64,000 nucleotides of DNA from Chromatiales bacterium (GCA_002729495.1 PBYE01000033.1:1-64000), one strand, 5' to 3'. Shown: positions 17,502 to 26,265, counted from the stretch's first letter. Numbers and translations are program-made. Notes: generated by a model from the sequence alone, not told the origin.

Positions 17502-17526
17502 AAGCCGGCGAAAGCCGGCTTTTTTC
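17502..17526 (+). terminator. Intrinsic terminator after mscS
   Basis: AAGCCGGC, loop GAAA, GCCGGCTT, then a run of six T. A-rich sequence before the stem means it could also serve the convergent small membrane protein gene ending at 17531. Confidence 0.9.
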
Positions 17527-17530
17527 TAAT

Positions 17531-17839
17531 CTAATTATCCGGGCCTGGTTTGCCGGATGGTGCTGACCAGTAAGGCCGTGCCATCCTCCTCGCCAGCCAG
17601 TAAAACAAGTAACCGAAGCCAAGGGCCACTGCGGCAAGAACAATGACCATTAACGGAGAAGGCGGCGGCTGATCCCCGGATTTCAAAATACCCAGGCTGG
17701 TCGCCACAGTAAGTGCCGGAATAACAATACCCAACAGCCAAAAAACGGTTACAAAGCCCGTCAAAGACAATAATGCGACTTTTTTGAGCGGAGGGGGTTC
17801 CGGATTGTTATGACCCCGCTCCAATTCTCCGGTTTCCAT
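17531..17839 (-). CDS. Small two-helix membrane protein of unknown function (102 aa)
   Basis: Two hydrophobic helices are visible (about 20-45 and 62-83), with a basic segment RRMAR after the second and a proline-rich N-terminus (NPEPPPLKK). GGGGAT lies upstream of the ATG at 17839. No family recognised. It lies 84 bases downstream of the cytochrome gene and may be cotranscribed with the b561/cytochrome c pair. Confidence 0.6.
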   Translation of the reverse strand: METGELERGHNNPEPPPLKKVALLSLTGFVTVFWLLGIVIPALTVATSLGILKSGDQPPPSPLMVIVLAAVALGFGYLFYWLARRMARPYWSAPSGKPGPDN

Positions 17840-17923
17840 GTTTTAACTATCCCCTGTCTTTGTCAGCATCCTGGCAAAAGGCCCGAATCCAGACATTATC
17901 CAGATTAATTGCAACCTGCCCTG

Positions 17924-18457
17924 TCACCGCGTTTCACGCAGCAGATACTCAATAATCGTCGCATCGCGCTCTTGACTCATCTTGTAACCGATCATCGGTG
18001 GATAACGCATGCGATTGCCCGGAACCATCGTGTGCGGGTCCGCAATAAACACCCGCATCAGGTCGGGCGTCCAGACAAAGCCCGACTCACGCAATTCTAT
18101 AAATGAGTCCGAATACGGGAAGTGATCCACAACAGCCGCGGGATTGCCGAATATGCGGTACAGGTTGGGGCCTACCCGGTTGTGACCGCCCGGCTCCAGC
18201 GTATGGCAGAACCGGCACCAGGTGAACTGTTCCTTCTGTATCGCCAGTTCTTCCTCGGTACGATCCGGCAACGGCATTGCATAAAAGTCGGGCAGGTCGG
18301 TGCCTACCAGCATGGCCTCTATGTCCGTATCGCTGAACTCGACGTCGGTACCAAACGGTGTAACGCCAAACCAGAGGTAAGGGAAATACAGCGCCAGCGC
18401 GAGCAAACCGCCGATGACTGCAACATGAAATAAACGTGCTCCGGCTGAAACGCTCAT
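17924..18457 (-). CDS. Membrane-anchored class I cytochrome c
   Basis: A 177-residue protein with an uncleaved N-terminal helix (about 8-30) and a single heme c site, CRFCH near residue 80. GPNLYRIFGN follows the site by about 13 residues, as in class I cytochromes c, and MVPGNRMRYPPM near 145-156 offers the Met axial ligand. The domain should face the periplasm and carry electrons. Its ATG overlaps the stop of the b561 gene (TGATG), so the pair is translationally coupled and likely works as one unit. Confidence 0.87.
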   Translation of the reverse strand: MSVSAGARLFHVAVIGGLLALALYFPYLWFGVTPFGTDVEFSDTDIEAMLVGTDLPDFYAMPLPDRTEEELAIQKEQFTWCRFCHTLEPGGHNRVGPNLYRIFGNPAAVVDHFPYSDSFIELRESGFVWTPDLMRVFIADPHTMVPGNRMRYPPMIGYKMSQERDATIIEYLLRETR

Positions 18458-18999
18458 CAGACTCGCTCCCCGGGGAACAAGCGTCGCAGGTCTGCGTTGT
18501 ATCTAATATTCTGCCAGATGGTTACAAACGACCAGAGACCGAAAATTTCCAGGTAAAAGAAGGCCAGCGCACTGTGCGAGTATCCGCTGGAAACGCGCAA
18601 AGGTTCCGAGGTCTCGACCAGCTGCGGGAATATGCCGCCGAAGAAATTAACCTGCCTAGCTTCGCCCCAGGCATAGAAAATCCCGATCAGGAACTCAGCT
18701 GCAAAAACCAGGATCAGCACAAACAAAATTGTTCGGCTAAACGCAAATGAATCCTCCGGCATACCTTCCGGCGGCTGCGGTTTGGGCCCGGCGGCGAACC
18801 AGTACAACCGAATCAGGCACAGCGCACCGACGATCCAGCCCAGGCTGTCATGCCAGAGTTGCAGGTTTTCGCGCTGCCCCAGCGGCGTGCGCGGCAGGTT
18901 AGTGATGTTGAAGAACATGATGAAGAAAGCGACGAAAATCGCCCAGCCCAGAATCGTGGCCGTACGGTCCTGGATGCCGGGTGCAGCTTGCTGATTCAT
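18457..18999 (-). CDS. Cytochrome b561-like membrane protein
   Basis: A 180-residue protein with four predicted helices. Histidines that could bind heme b occur in LQLWHDSLGWI near residue 50 and SGYSHSALAFFYLEI near 140-155, the positions and spacing seen in bacterial cytochrome b561 (CybB) proteins. The start ATG at 18999 follows AGGAAGG. With the coupled cytochrome c gene it would make a quinol-to-cytochrome c electron path. Heme ligation is inferred from position, not shown. Confidence 0.78.
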   Translation of the reverse strand: MNQQAAPGIQDRTATILGWAIFVAFFIMFFNITNLPRTPLGQRENLQLWHDSLGWIVGALCLIRLYWFAAGPKPQPPEGMPEDSFAFSRTILFVLILVFAAEFLIGIFYAWGEARQVNFFGGIFPQLVETSEPLRVSSGYSHSALAFFYLEIFGLWSFVTIWQNIRYNADLRRLFPGERV

Positions 19000-19229
19000 T
19001 GCTTATTTCCTTCCTCTCGCGGGTCTTTGGTGCGGGTCATACTAGCCGATGGAGAAAGCGCGCGCAGCACTGCAATATGCCTGCTGGCGCCGCTCCGCTG
19101 CATCTGCGAGACCCTTGCTGCAGGCTGGTTGTACCAGTTTGTAACAAATGTATGTTCACCTATTGGAATTGACCGCCAAGCAGATTACTATCATCCACCA
19201 GTCGGACATTTAGAATAAGAATAAAAATA

Positions 19230-20054
19230 ATGAGTTCAACTCGTCCTATCCGCGCCCTCCTGAGGGGACTTGAAGTCCTCCACGTACTGAACCGCCATAA
19301 CGGTGCCACGGTGTCCGAAGTGGCCAGCGAAATCGACCTCCCCCGAACCACCACCTATCGAATCCTGGAAACGCTGTGTGTAGCCGGTTACGCCTACCGG
19401 GCGGCCAGTGACGACCGCTATCGCCTCACCATAATGGTGCGGGGCCTTAGTGACGGATTCGACGACGAGGCCTGGGTAACTTTGATAGCCCGCGAATACC
19501 TTTATAACCTCTGCCAGGAACTGGTCTGGCCCTGCGCGATTGCAACGCTTTCGGGCAACTCGATGCTGGTGAGGCAGACTACCGATCACCGCAGCCCGCT
19601 GGCCGTTGAAAAGCGCGGGCCGGGGTTCCGGGTCAGCATCCTGACCTCCGCCGCTGGCCTCTGTTACCTGTCATTCTGTCCTAAAGAACAACGGGACACG
19701 CTGCTGGAAATGCTGGCCAAGTCCAAAGAGTCGCAGAACGCCGCCGCTCGTAACAAGAAAAAAGTTTACGAGATCCTGGTCGAAACCCGCAAAAATGGTT
19801 TTGCTATCTGGCATCGTAAACGCCGGGTTGCGGATGAAACCAGCCTGTCGGTACCGATCATCATCGAAGAGCGGCTGCGGGCTGTCCTGACCATGCGCTT
19901 TGCAAGTACCGCGATACCCGAAGCCGACGCTATCGAACGCTTCGTGCCGAAGCTACGCAAAACGGCCCAGGAAATTGCTGACGAATTCCTGCGTCAGCAC
20001 CAGCGTGAACCGGTCGCCTTGCCGATCGAAATAGCCATCGCTGTCAATTCCTAA
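19230..20054 (+). CDS. IclR-family transcriptional regulator
   Basis: A 274-residue regulator with an N-terminal winged helix-turn-helix (RGLEVLHVLNRHNGATVSEV near 12-31, then DLPRTTTYRILETL near 37-50) and a C-terminal effector domain with TSAAGLCYLSF near 139-149 and a final strand DETSLSVPI. The layout resembles MhpR-like activators of aromatic catabolism, but the effector is unknown. The Shine-Dalgarno site is weak. It points away from the cytochrome pair and converges on the Sel1 gene, so no target can be named from position. Confidence 0.9.
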   Translation: MSSTRPIRALLRGLEVLHVLNRHNGATVSEVASEIDLPRTTTYRILETLCVAGYAYRAASDDRYRLTIMVRGLSDGFDDEAWVTLIAREYLYNLCQELVWPCAIATLSGNSMLVRQTTDHRSPLAVEKRGPGFRVSILTSAAGLCYLSFCPKEQRDTLLEMLAKSKESQNAAARNKKKVYEILVETRKNGFAIWHRKRRVADETSLSVPIIIEERLRAVLTMRFASTAIPEADAIERFVPKLRKTAQEIADEFLRQHQREPVALPIEIAIAVNS

Positions 20055-20072
20055 ACAGCAGGCCGCTCAGAC

Positions 20073-20930
20073 TTACGGCGTTTCGCTAAGCCGCTTGTCG
20101 GCGAGCCGGCGGGCCTCGGCGATTTCGTCTGCCGTCATGTAGTTCGCATTGATGATACTCATGAACGGTGCTTCGTCGGGTCGTTGTGCTTCCAGCACAT
20201 AATGCAGTTTTTGCGCCTCGACCCGGTCAACCGGTGTCGCCTGCCCAAGCTGTAACAGCAGCGCCAGATCTGACATACCGGACGACAGATTGCTATCAGC
20301 AGCTTTGCGCATCCACTTGATCGCCTCATCGTAGTTCTGCGGCGTGCCCACGCCGGAAATATAGGCGATGGCCATGTAGAAATAGCCCCGCGTGTTGCCC
20401 TTGTCGGCCTGGCGCTTGAACTCCGCAAATATCTCCGCGTCCGTGCGTACTTCCGTTTCCCGCGATTGGTAGGATTCGAGCAGCACGACGTCCGCGTCGG
20501 GCCCGGCCAGCTCCCGCGCCCTCGCCTCCCACTCATCTGCTTTTGCATCGTCCTGCGGCAGGCCCAGCCCGCGGCGGTAGCCTAGCGCGACATATTTGAT
20601 CGCATGCGGATGGTCGCTCTTGGCAGCTTTCAGGTACAACTGCATAGCCTTCTCGTAGCTTTGAGGTACGCCGCGGCCGCTGAAATACATCGACCCCAGC
20701 GCCTTGGTCGCGTTCACGTGACCGTTGTCGGAAGCCCGCTGCCACCAGTAAGCACACTTGTCGTTGTTGCGCGCGACGCCTACACCGCCCTCGTACATAC
20801 CGCCCAACTGCATCTGCGCCTGGGGGTTATCGTTTTCGGCGGCGACAAGGATGTCAGTCAGGTCGTCAGCTGGGGTCGACATCGAAAACAGAATGGCCAC
20901 GATCGAAAGTGGAACGGCAAGAACACGCAT
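20073..20930 (-). CDS. Exported Sel1-repeat protein (copy 1)
   Basis: A 285-residue protein with a signal peptide (MRVLAVPLSIVAILFSMSTPA, cleavage before DDL) and several Sel1-like/TPR repeats with the pattern A-x(2)-LG-x-MY-x-G-x-GV: near 37-60, 75-95, 110-130 and 190-215. Such proteins act as periplasmic scaffolds or signalling adaptors. GGAGG lies upstream of the ATG at 20930. It is a tandem duplicate of the gene at 21057-21932, and the two share not only coding but also upstream sequence. Confidence 0.85.
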   Translation of the reverse strand: MRVLAVPLSIVAILFSMSTPADDLTDILVAAENDNPQAQMQLGGMYEGGVGVARNNDKCAYWWQRASDNGHVNATKALGSMYFSGRGVPQSYEKAMQLYLKAAKSDHPHAIKYVALGYRRGLGLPQDDAKADEWEARARELAGPDADVVLLESYQSRETEVRTDAEIFAEFKRQADKGNTRGYFYMAIAYISGVGTPQNYDEAIKWMRKAADSNLSSGMSDLALLLQLGQATPVDRVEAQKLHYVLEAQRPDEAPFMSIINANYMTADEIAEARRLADKRLSETP

Positions 20931-21056
20931 AATAATATCCTCCGCAGTTGTCAGCCCTGGTCTGGACGATTGTTGTTTGGTGCAGGGTCCAAATTCTTAA
21001 GCTATAGATAGCACGAACCACCTGCGCTGGCTAATCCTTGGGCTTGACCGAGCATT

Positions 21057-21932
21057 TTAGCTGTCGGACTGTTTTTCGCCCCAGGCTTTGAGCCACGCAT
21101 CGGCTTGGGCACGGGCTTCGGCTAATTGCCCTTCGCTCATGTACTTGGCGTTGACCTCACTAAGAAAAGGTTCGTCATCCGGCAGCAGCGCTGCGAGCGC
21201 GTAATACCATTTTTGGGCTTCGACACGGTTCACTGGCATGCCTTGTCCGAGCTGGTGGAATAGTCCCAGGTGACGGATGCCAGAGGTCACACCCCGTTCG
21301 GCCGCCTCACGCGCCCATTTTTCGGCCTCAATGTAGTTCCGCGCCACGCCGGTGCCGGAAGTGTACGCGACGCTGACGTAATAGAATCCGCGTGCATTTC
21401 CTTCTTCCGATTGGCGCAAAAATTCTGCGAAAATTTCTTCTTCGGTTTGCAGTTCTCTTTCCTTCGACTGCATGGAATCCAGAAACACGACATCGGCATT
21501 CGGGCCTTCCAACTCGGCTGCCTTTGCAGCCCATTCGGCGGCTTTGGCATCATCCTGTGGCAGCCCGAGGCCGCGCTTGTAGCCCAACGCGACAAACTTA
21601 ATCGCATGTGGATGGCCGTGCTCGGCTGCAAACAAATGAAGTTCCATGCCTTTTTTTAAATCTTGCGGCACTCCACGACCGCTTATATACATGGACCCCA
21701 GTCCCTTAGCGATATCGATATAACCGTTGTCCAGTGCGCGTTGCCACCAATAGGCCGCGCGGGTGTCGTTGAGCGCAACCCCCATACCGTGTTCGTGCAT
21801 CCCTCCCAATGTCAGCTGAGCCTGGGCATTGTCGTTTTCGGCGGCAATAAGGATATCAGTCAGGTCGTCAGCTGGGGTCGACATCGAAAACAGAATGGTC
21901 GTGATCGAGAGTGAAATGGCAAGAATACGCAT
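21057..21932 (-). CDS. Exported Sel1-repeat protein (copy 2)
   Basis: A 291-residue paralogue of the adjacent gene: same signal peptide (MRILAISLSITTILFSMSTPA), same repeat layout, and the first 30 residues of the mature part nearly identical (DDLTDIL, AAENDN, AQ). The C-terminus is longer and ends KQSDS. The ATG at 21932 is chosen by the shared Shine-Dalgarno region (GGAGGATATTATT) and signal peptide; the 18 residues possible upstream are not part of the gene. The duplication includes about 40 bases upstream of the start. Confidence 0.85.
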   Translation of the reverse strand: MRILAISLSITTILFSMSTPADDLTDILIAAENDNAQAQLTLGGMHEHGMGVALNDTRAAYWWQRALDNGYIDIAKGLGSMYISGRGVPQDLKKGMELHLFAAEHGHPHAIKFVALGYKRGLGLPQDDAKAAEWAAKAAELEGPNADVVFLDSMQSKERELQTEEEIFAEFLRQSEEGNARGFYYVSVAYTSGTGVARNYIEAEKWAREAAERGVTSGIRHLGLFHQLGQGMPVNRVEAQKWYYALAALLPDDEPFLSEVNAKYMSEGQLAEARAQADAWLKAWGEKQSDS

Positions 21933-22370
21933 AATAATATCCTCCAGTGTTGTCAGCCCTGACCTGGATGATTGTTGTCGGGGCAATGTGCGCCAGCTAC
22001 CACTTCAGAATCAGATAGCGCCGATATCGAACTGGTGGCAAAACCAAGCACAGGCTGAAAAATAAGAACCAGCATTAGAATCAGTGCAGGACACCGCACC
22101 AAATAACCTTAACAACTCGAGAGAGGCGGTACAAGTTACGGTGTAGTGGCGAAAACCCCGGTCGATGCTGCCAGAGATCAGACAACCAGCAGCGGTAACG
22201 ATACGAATTCTGATTAGCCACTCGCTGGCATAACCGGTAACACCTCTTCCCAAACTACCCTTGCCACTCCATTGCCCTTGCAGTCGCAGTGGCTCTAACT
22301 TATTTTAGATAGAATAAACCCTGCACTCAGCAATGACTTGCGGGCTTTTGAACCTGGTCGGGAGATCGTG
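21933..22370. other. Intergenic region upstream of the nfeD gene
   Basis: No gene is supported in these 438 bases. The first 45 bases are duplicated upstream of the other Sel1 gene (20931-20975). A candidate sigma-70 promoter for the nfeD-SPFH pair is TTGCAG (22278-22283) and TATTTT (22301-22306) with a 17-base spacer. The rest shows nothing recognisable. Confidence 0.4.
22278..22306 (+). promoter_or_regulatory. Candidate promoter for nfeD-SPFH operon
   Basis: TTGCAG, 17 bases, TATTTT. It is 65 bases upstream of the nfeD ATG. The -10 element is a weak match, so this is a guess from spacing. Confidence 0.3.
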
Positions 22371-22796
22371 ATGGCATGGTGGGCATGGATAAGTCTTGGC
22401 GTACTGCTACTCGGTGGAGAATTAATGGGGATAAACGCCGCATTTTTTCTTGTGTTTATCGGGCTGTCTGCGATTCTGGTGGGCGTAGCCGATTTGCTCG
22501 GCCTAAATCTGCCGGCTTGGGTCGAGTTTATGGCCTTCGCAGTTATCGCGGCAGTATCGATGGTGCTGTTTCGCCGGCGGGTATACAGCATGATGCATTC
22601 AGAAGACGATAGCATCGACATGAGCCCTGCTGGCGACAGTATTCAATTAACCGCAGATCTGCTCCCAGGCGATTCAGGTAGGACGGAATATCGTGGCACG
22701 ACATGGACAGTCAAAAATATAGGGAACGTCACGCTGAGCAGCGGTAGTCATGTAAATATTGTGAAAGTTGATGGCGCCACGCTCAACGTTTCATAG
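22371..22796 (+). CDS. nfeD: NfeD-family membrane protein
   Basis: A 141-residue short-form NfeD. It has two or three hydrophobic helices (about 4-25, 28-45, 50-65) and a C-terminal OB-like beta domain with RTEYRGTTWTVKN near 98-110 and SGSHVNIVKVDGATLNV at the end, the typical G-x-V-x(2)-V-x-G-x-L pattern. NfeD proteins partner with SPFH/stomatin proteins in membrane microdomains and quality control. The ATG at 22371 follows GGGAG; a longer frame from 22338 is less likely. The SPFH partner begins 63 bases downstream. Confidence 0.88.
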   Translation: MAWWAWISLGVLLLGGELMGINAAFFLVFIGLSAILVGVADLLGLNLPAWVEFMAFAVIAAVSMVLFRRRVYSMMHSEDDSIDMSPAGDSIQLTADLLPGDSGRTEYRGTTWTVKNIGNVTLSSGSHVNIVKVDGATLNVS

Positions 22797-22859
22797 CAAA
22801 GTTATTCCACATAAACGATCCACTGAACGTAAAACAAATAAGTAATTAGGGGAAAAATA

Positions 22860-23810
22860 ATGGGTTTTGGAGTCGCAATGACTATCGCAGCGGTGGTGCT
22901 TTTTGTTCTATACAAAACTGCCGTCGTCGTTCCACAACAAAGTGCCTATGTAGTCGAAAATTTGGGTAAATACAGCCGCACCCTGCGCGCCGGCTTTCAT
23001 ATACTGGTGCCTTTTATTGAAAAAATTGCTTACCGGCATAGCCTGAAAGAAAGGGCGACGGATATTCCGGAGCAGATATGTATCACGCGCGATAATGTGC
23101 AGGTCGGCGTTGATGGTGTTTTGTATTTGCAGGTACTGGAACCACAACGCGCATCCTACGGCATTACGGACTTTGTCTTCGCGATTGCCCAGCTGGCCCA
23201 AACCACCCTGCGTAGCGAGATCGGCAAGATCGATCTCGATCGGACCTTTGAAGAGCGCTCCATGATTAACTCCAACGTGGTTGCAGAGCTGGATAAAGCC
23301 TCCGATCCCTGGGGCGTTAAAGTGCTGCGTTACGAAATCAAGAACATCAATCCCCCGCACGATGTTTTGAGCGCGATGGAAAAACAGATGCGCGCCGAAC
23401 GTGAAAAACGCGCCGTGATACTGACCTCAGAAGGTGAGCGAGACGCCAAGATCAACGAGGCCGAAGGTGATAAGCAGCGTGTTATTAAGGCATCGGAAGG
23501 CGAAAAGCTTTCACAGGTCAACGAAGCTCAGGGCCAGGCAGAAGCAATTCTGGCCATTGCTACAGCAACGGCGGAAGGCTTGCGCCAGGTTGCTGCTGCT
23601 GTTTCTACCGAAGGCGGTCAGGAAGCTATGCGTCTGCGTATCGCTGAAGAGTACGTCGAAGAATTCGGTAAGCTTGCGCAGAGCTCCAATACACTTGTGC
23701 TGCCTGCCAATCTGAGTGACATCGGCTCGATGATTACATTAGCGACCAGTATTTTTAGTGGCGCATCGGACAAGCCGCAACCGACTATTGATAATCGCGG
23801 GACAGCCTAA
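22860..23810 (+). CDS. SPFH/Band 7 stomatin-like protein (QmcA-like)
   Basis: A 316-residue SPFH protein. An N-terminal membrane anchor (about 3-22) is followed by VVPQQSAYVVENLGKYSRTL, GFHILVPFIEKIAYRHSLKE near 40-59, and a Band 7 core. The helical C-terminal part begins MEKQMRAEREKRA near residue 170, then AEGDKQRVIKASEGEK and EAQGQAEAI near 219-227, and would form the coiled-coil used for oligomerisation. It organises membrane microdomains and modulates proteases such as FtsH. Cotranscribed with nfeD. GGGGAA precedes the ATG. Confidence 0.93.
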   Translation: MGFGVAMTIAAVVLFVLYKTAVVVPQQSAYVVENLGKYSRTLRAGFHILVPFIEKIAYRHSLKERATDIPEQICITRDNVQVGVDGVLYLQVLEPQRASYGITDFVFAIAQLAQTTLRSEIGKIDLDRTFEERSMINSNVVAELDKASDPWGVKVLRYEIKNINPPHDVLSAMEKQMRAEREKRAVILTSEGERDAKINEAEGDKQRVIKASEGEKLSQVNEAQGQAEAILAIATATAEGLRQVAAAVSTEGGQEAMRLRIAEEYVEEFGKLAQSSNTLVLPANLSDIGSMITLATSIFSGASDKPQPTIDNRGTA

Positions 23811-23827
23811 TGTAATCAATATACGCC

Positions 23828-24031
23828 ATGCCCGCGGCTGAAGTGATTAAAAAGGCGGCCCGCATCATCTTAAACGGTGGCGTTATCGCGTACCCTACTA
23901 TCCGACTTGCAGGTCTTCGTGGAACCGTGAACTATTCGATCATTATTCGTCGAATGCTAACGCCCCACCGAGGATCCTACTATGCACACAAACAACCTGG
24001 CCCACACAGATCAGGGGATTACAGAGTTTGA
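23828..24031 (+). pseudogene. Remnant of a TsaC/YrdC/Sua5-type gene start
   Basis: The first 30 codons read like the N-terminus of threonylcarbamoyl-AMP synthase: EVIKKAARIILNGGVIAYPT corresponds to the family's AA-x-L-x-GGVIAYPTE start, and the following GL may match the PTE-x-x-x-GLG loop. After that the frame (NYSIIIRRML...) loses all resemblance and the catalytic core is missing. The frame stops at 24031, overlapping the next remnant. Either a decayed gene start or a chance match; the identity of the motif makes the former more likely. No Shine-Dalgarno site is evident. Confidence 0.45.
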
Positions 24032-24326
24032 CGACAATGGGTCACGCAAGCCACTGAACGACCTGAAAGCGCTTGCTGAGGAGGGCCTGATCGACTCAGA
24101 TAGCGCCGTGCAACTCGCAGAAGTGGAACAACGGTTTTCTGTAGCACTGACTCCGGCTATGGCTGACCTAGTTGATCCGCACAATCCAGATGATCCGATA
24201 GCGCGGCAAAGCAGTCCTGGTAACGAAGCGCTTATTGCAGCCCTCGACAAAGCCGTGAAAAGAGCGAGCCGGTGGAAGCGATTCAAAAATAGGTTACGCA
24301 AACGAATTCGTGAGAAGCGAGAATAA
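23982..24326 (+). pseudogene. Truncated lysine 2,3-aminomutase (KamA)-like N-terminus
   Basis: A 114-codon open frame. Residues 14-82 fit the N-terminal segment of KamA-type radical SAM aminomutases, notably LNDLKALAEEGLI near 25-37, and ALTPAMADLVDPHNPDDPIA near 55-74 followed by RQSSP. In full-length KamA this is followed by the CxxxCxxC radical SAM core of about 300 residues, which is absent here. The last 30 residues are a basic tail (RWKRFKNRLRKRIREKRE). GAGGATCC lies upstream of the ATG at 23982, so it may still be translated as a small protein. A strong terminator follows directly. Confidence 0.6.
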
Positions 24327-24353
24327 AAAAGCCCCGCAACGCGGGGCTTTTTT
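24325..24353 (+). terminator. Bidirectional intrinsic terminator
   Basis: Six A, GCCCCGC (24331-24337), loop AAC, GCGGGGC (24341-24347), six T. It lies between the KamA-like remnant and the convergent hydantoinase B gene, and can serve both strands. Confidence 0.92.
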
Positions 24354-24383
24354 CGGGTCTGAAGCCTGTTGCAGACACGTGGC

Positions 24384-26252
24384 CTAGCGAAACACCGGCG
24401 GTTCCGGCGCAGTAAGTCCTGTTTCGGACTGGCAGTTCGCACGAATCTCGTCGATCGACGGACCGAAGTTAAAGGTCTCTATGTCGCCACGGGCCGCGCG
24501 CATTTCATCACGAAGTTTACTGGTCGCAGCCTCGTCCACGGCGCCGGCTTTAATAACAACGCCGTAGTCTTTGGCACCGTCAACAGTTGCGAGAACACGA
24601 TTAACATCGGCAAGCACGAGCGCCGGGTCGCGTTCCAGCGGGTCGCCCCAACCACCGCCGCCCCAGGTGTTGAAGTACAGCAGGTCGCCGACATTCACAC
24701 TGATGCCGTCACATTTCGACGGGAGCCATTCTTCACTGCCGTCGGTGCGCACCAGTCGTTTAGTCGAACGCATACCGACCTGCCCGCCAATCACCCCCCA
24801 CGGATAGGTTAGCCAGCGCTCATCATGAATCGCGATCTCACCGTCCGACAGGAAGCGATAGGCCACGCTCAGGCCGTTACCGCCCCGATGCAGCCCGGCA
24901 CCGCCGGAGTCAGGAATCGTCTCGTAACGCTCTATGCGTAACGGGAAGTATGATTCGATAAACTCGTTCGGCACATTTGTAAATCCGGGCCACAGGGAGT
25001 GTCCGTCCGGGCCGTCGCCCGCCGGTCTGCCGGGTATCCCTCCGAAGCCGATCTGAAAGAGCTGGAACCACTCGCCGTTCTTGCCTTCGCGGGTGTCGTG
25101 ACCCGAATAGAACAGGTGTGGCGAGTCGGAAAAACCGGCGGCATTCAGCATCTGCTCCGGCAAACCCATGCCCAGTAGCGCGCCGAGCACATCAAAAATA
25201 CGTCCCAGCGCATGCGTACGGCCCGACAGCGCTGCCGGGAACTTTGGTTTCAGCAACGTGCCTTCTGGTATGCGCACGTCCACGAGATCATAGAAGCCGT
25301 CGTTGAACACGATGTGCGGGTCGACGACATTGATCGTAAACGACCCGAAGAACATCTTGAACATGTCCTCGTTCAGGTAGAAATTTACCGAGCTCTGCGC
25401 CTGCGGATCCGTGCCGTCGAAATCGAAAATTGCGACATCGCCTTCACGCCACATCGTGCACTTGATCTTGTAAGGGCCCATGCCCATGCCGTCGTCGCAC
25501 ATATAATCTTCGAATACCCGGGGCTCCTCCGGGATAAAGTTCTGGATGATGAACTTCATCGCGTTGAAGTTACGCTCCAGCATGGTGTCCATCGCGCTGA
25601 AGAAGATGTCGTCGCCAAAGCGTTCCGCCATCTCGACACACCGTCGCGCAGCCGTTTTACAGGCAGCAACGAGCGCGTTCAGGTCGAAGCGGTTCCACTG
25701 CGAGGTCCGCACGTTGTGCAGGATCAGCTCCAGGATATCGCTCTGCAACTCACCCTTCTTGTAAAGCTTGGTCGGCGGTATACGTATGCCTTCCTGGTAG
25801 ATCGTGGTCGCCTTGATCGGAATTGATCCGGGCACCATGCCACCGTTGTCGGACATGTGGCCAAACATCGCTGTCCAGGCGATATGGCGGCCGTCCTTGA
25901 ACACCGGCAGCAGTACGATCCAGTCAGGCAGGTGTGATACGGCCGCGTTACACATGTACGGGTCGTTCGTCAGGATGATGTCGCCTTCTTCGATCTCCTC
26001 GTCGTAGGCTTCCATGAACGGCCCGATGAAGGAACCGAACTGGCCGACCACCATCTTGCCCTCCCGGTTTGCGATCATCGGGAAGCAGTCACCCTGCTCG
26101 CGTATGCCCGGTGACATGGCTGTACGGAACAGCACCGCATCCATCTCGATGCGCGCATTCTTCAGTGCATTCTCGATGATATCGGCGGTAACGCCCTCGA
26201 CCTCAACCTTGTTGAGAGGAGTGTCGTTGGTTTCGATAATTCTTGCTGGCAC
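24384..26252 (-). CDS. hyuB: Hydantoinase B/oxoprolinase family protein
   Basis: A 622-residue protein of the HyuB family. It starts with GTG at 26252 behind AGGAGA. Typical features are DIIENALKNARIEMDAVLFR near 24-43, GQFGSFIGPFMEAYDE, DIILTNDPYMCNAAVSHLPD near 92-111, and a region rich in metal-type residues with DGRHIAWTAMFGHMSDNGG near 119-137. The C-terminal part includes GGAGLHRGGNGLSVAYR and TWGGGGWGDPLERDP. The HyuAB pair uses ATP to open hydantoin-like or 5-oxoproline rings, or to carboxylate ketones in the acetone carboxylase-like subgroup. The pair with the next gene upstream (26266) is 13 bases apart. Confidence 0.9.
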   Translation of the reverse strand: MPARIIETNDTPLNKVEVEGVTADIIENALKNARIEMDAVLFRTAMSPGIREQGDCFPMIANREGKMVVGQFGSFIGPFMEAYDEEIEEGDIILTNDPYMCNAAVSHLPDWIVLLPVFKDGRHIAWTAMFGHMSDNGGMVPGSIPIKATTIYQEGIRIPPTKLYKKGELQSDILELILHNVRTSQWNRFDLNALVAACKTAARRCVEMAERFGDDIFFSAMDTMLERNFNAMKFIIQNFIPEEPRVFEDYMCDDGMGMGPYKIKCTMWREGDVAIFDFDGTDPQAQSSVNFYLNEDMFKMFFGSFTINVVDPHIVFNDGFYDLVDVRIPEGTLLKPKFPAALSGRTHALGRIFDVLGALLGMGLPEQMLNAAGFSDSPHLFYSGHDTREGKNGEWFQLFQIGFGGIPGRPAGDGPDGHSLWPGFTNVPNEFIESYFPLRIERYETIPDSGGAGLHRGGNGLSVAYRFLSDGEIAIHDERWLTYPWGVIGGQVGMRSTKRLVRTDGSEEWLPSKCDGISVNVGDLLYFNTWGGGGWGDPLERDPALVLADVNRVLATVDGAKDYGVVIKAGAVDEAATSKLRDEMRAARGDIETFNFGPSIDEIRANCQSETGLTAPEPPVFR

Positions 26253-26265
26253 GATAATTCTCCTC

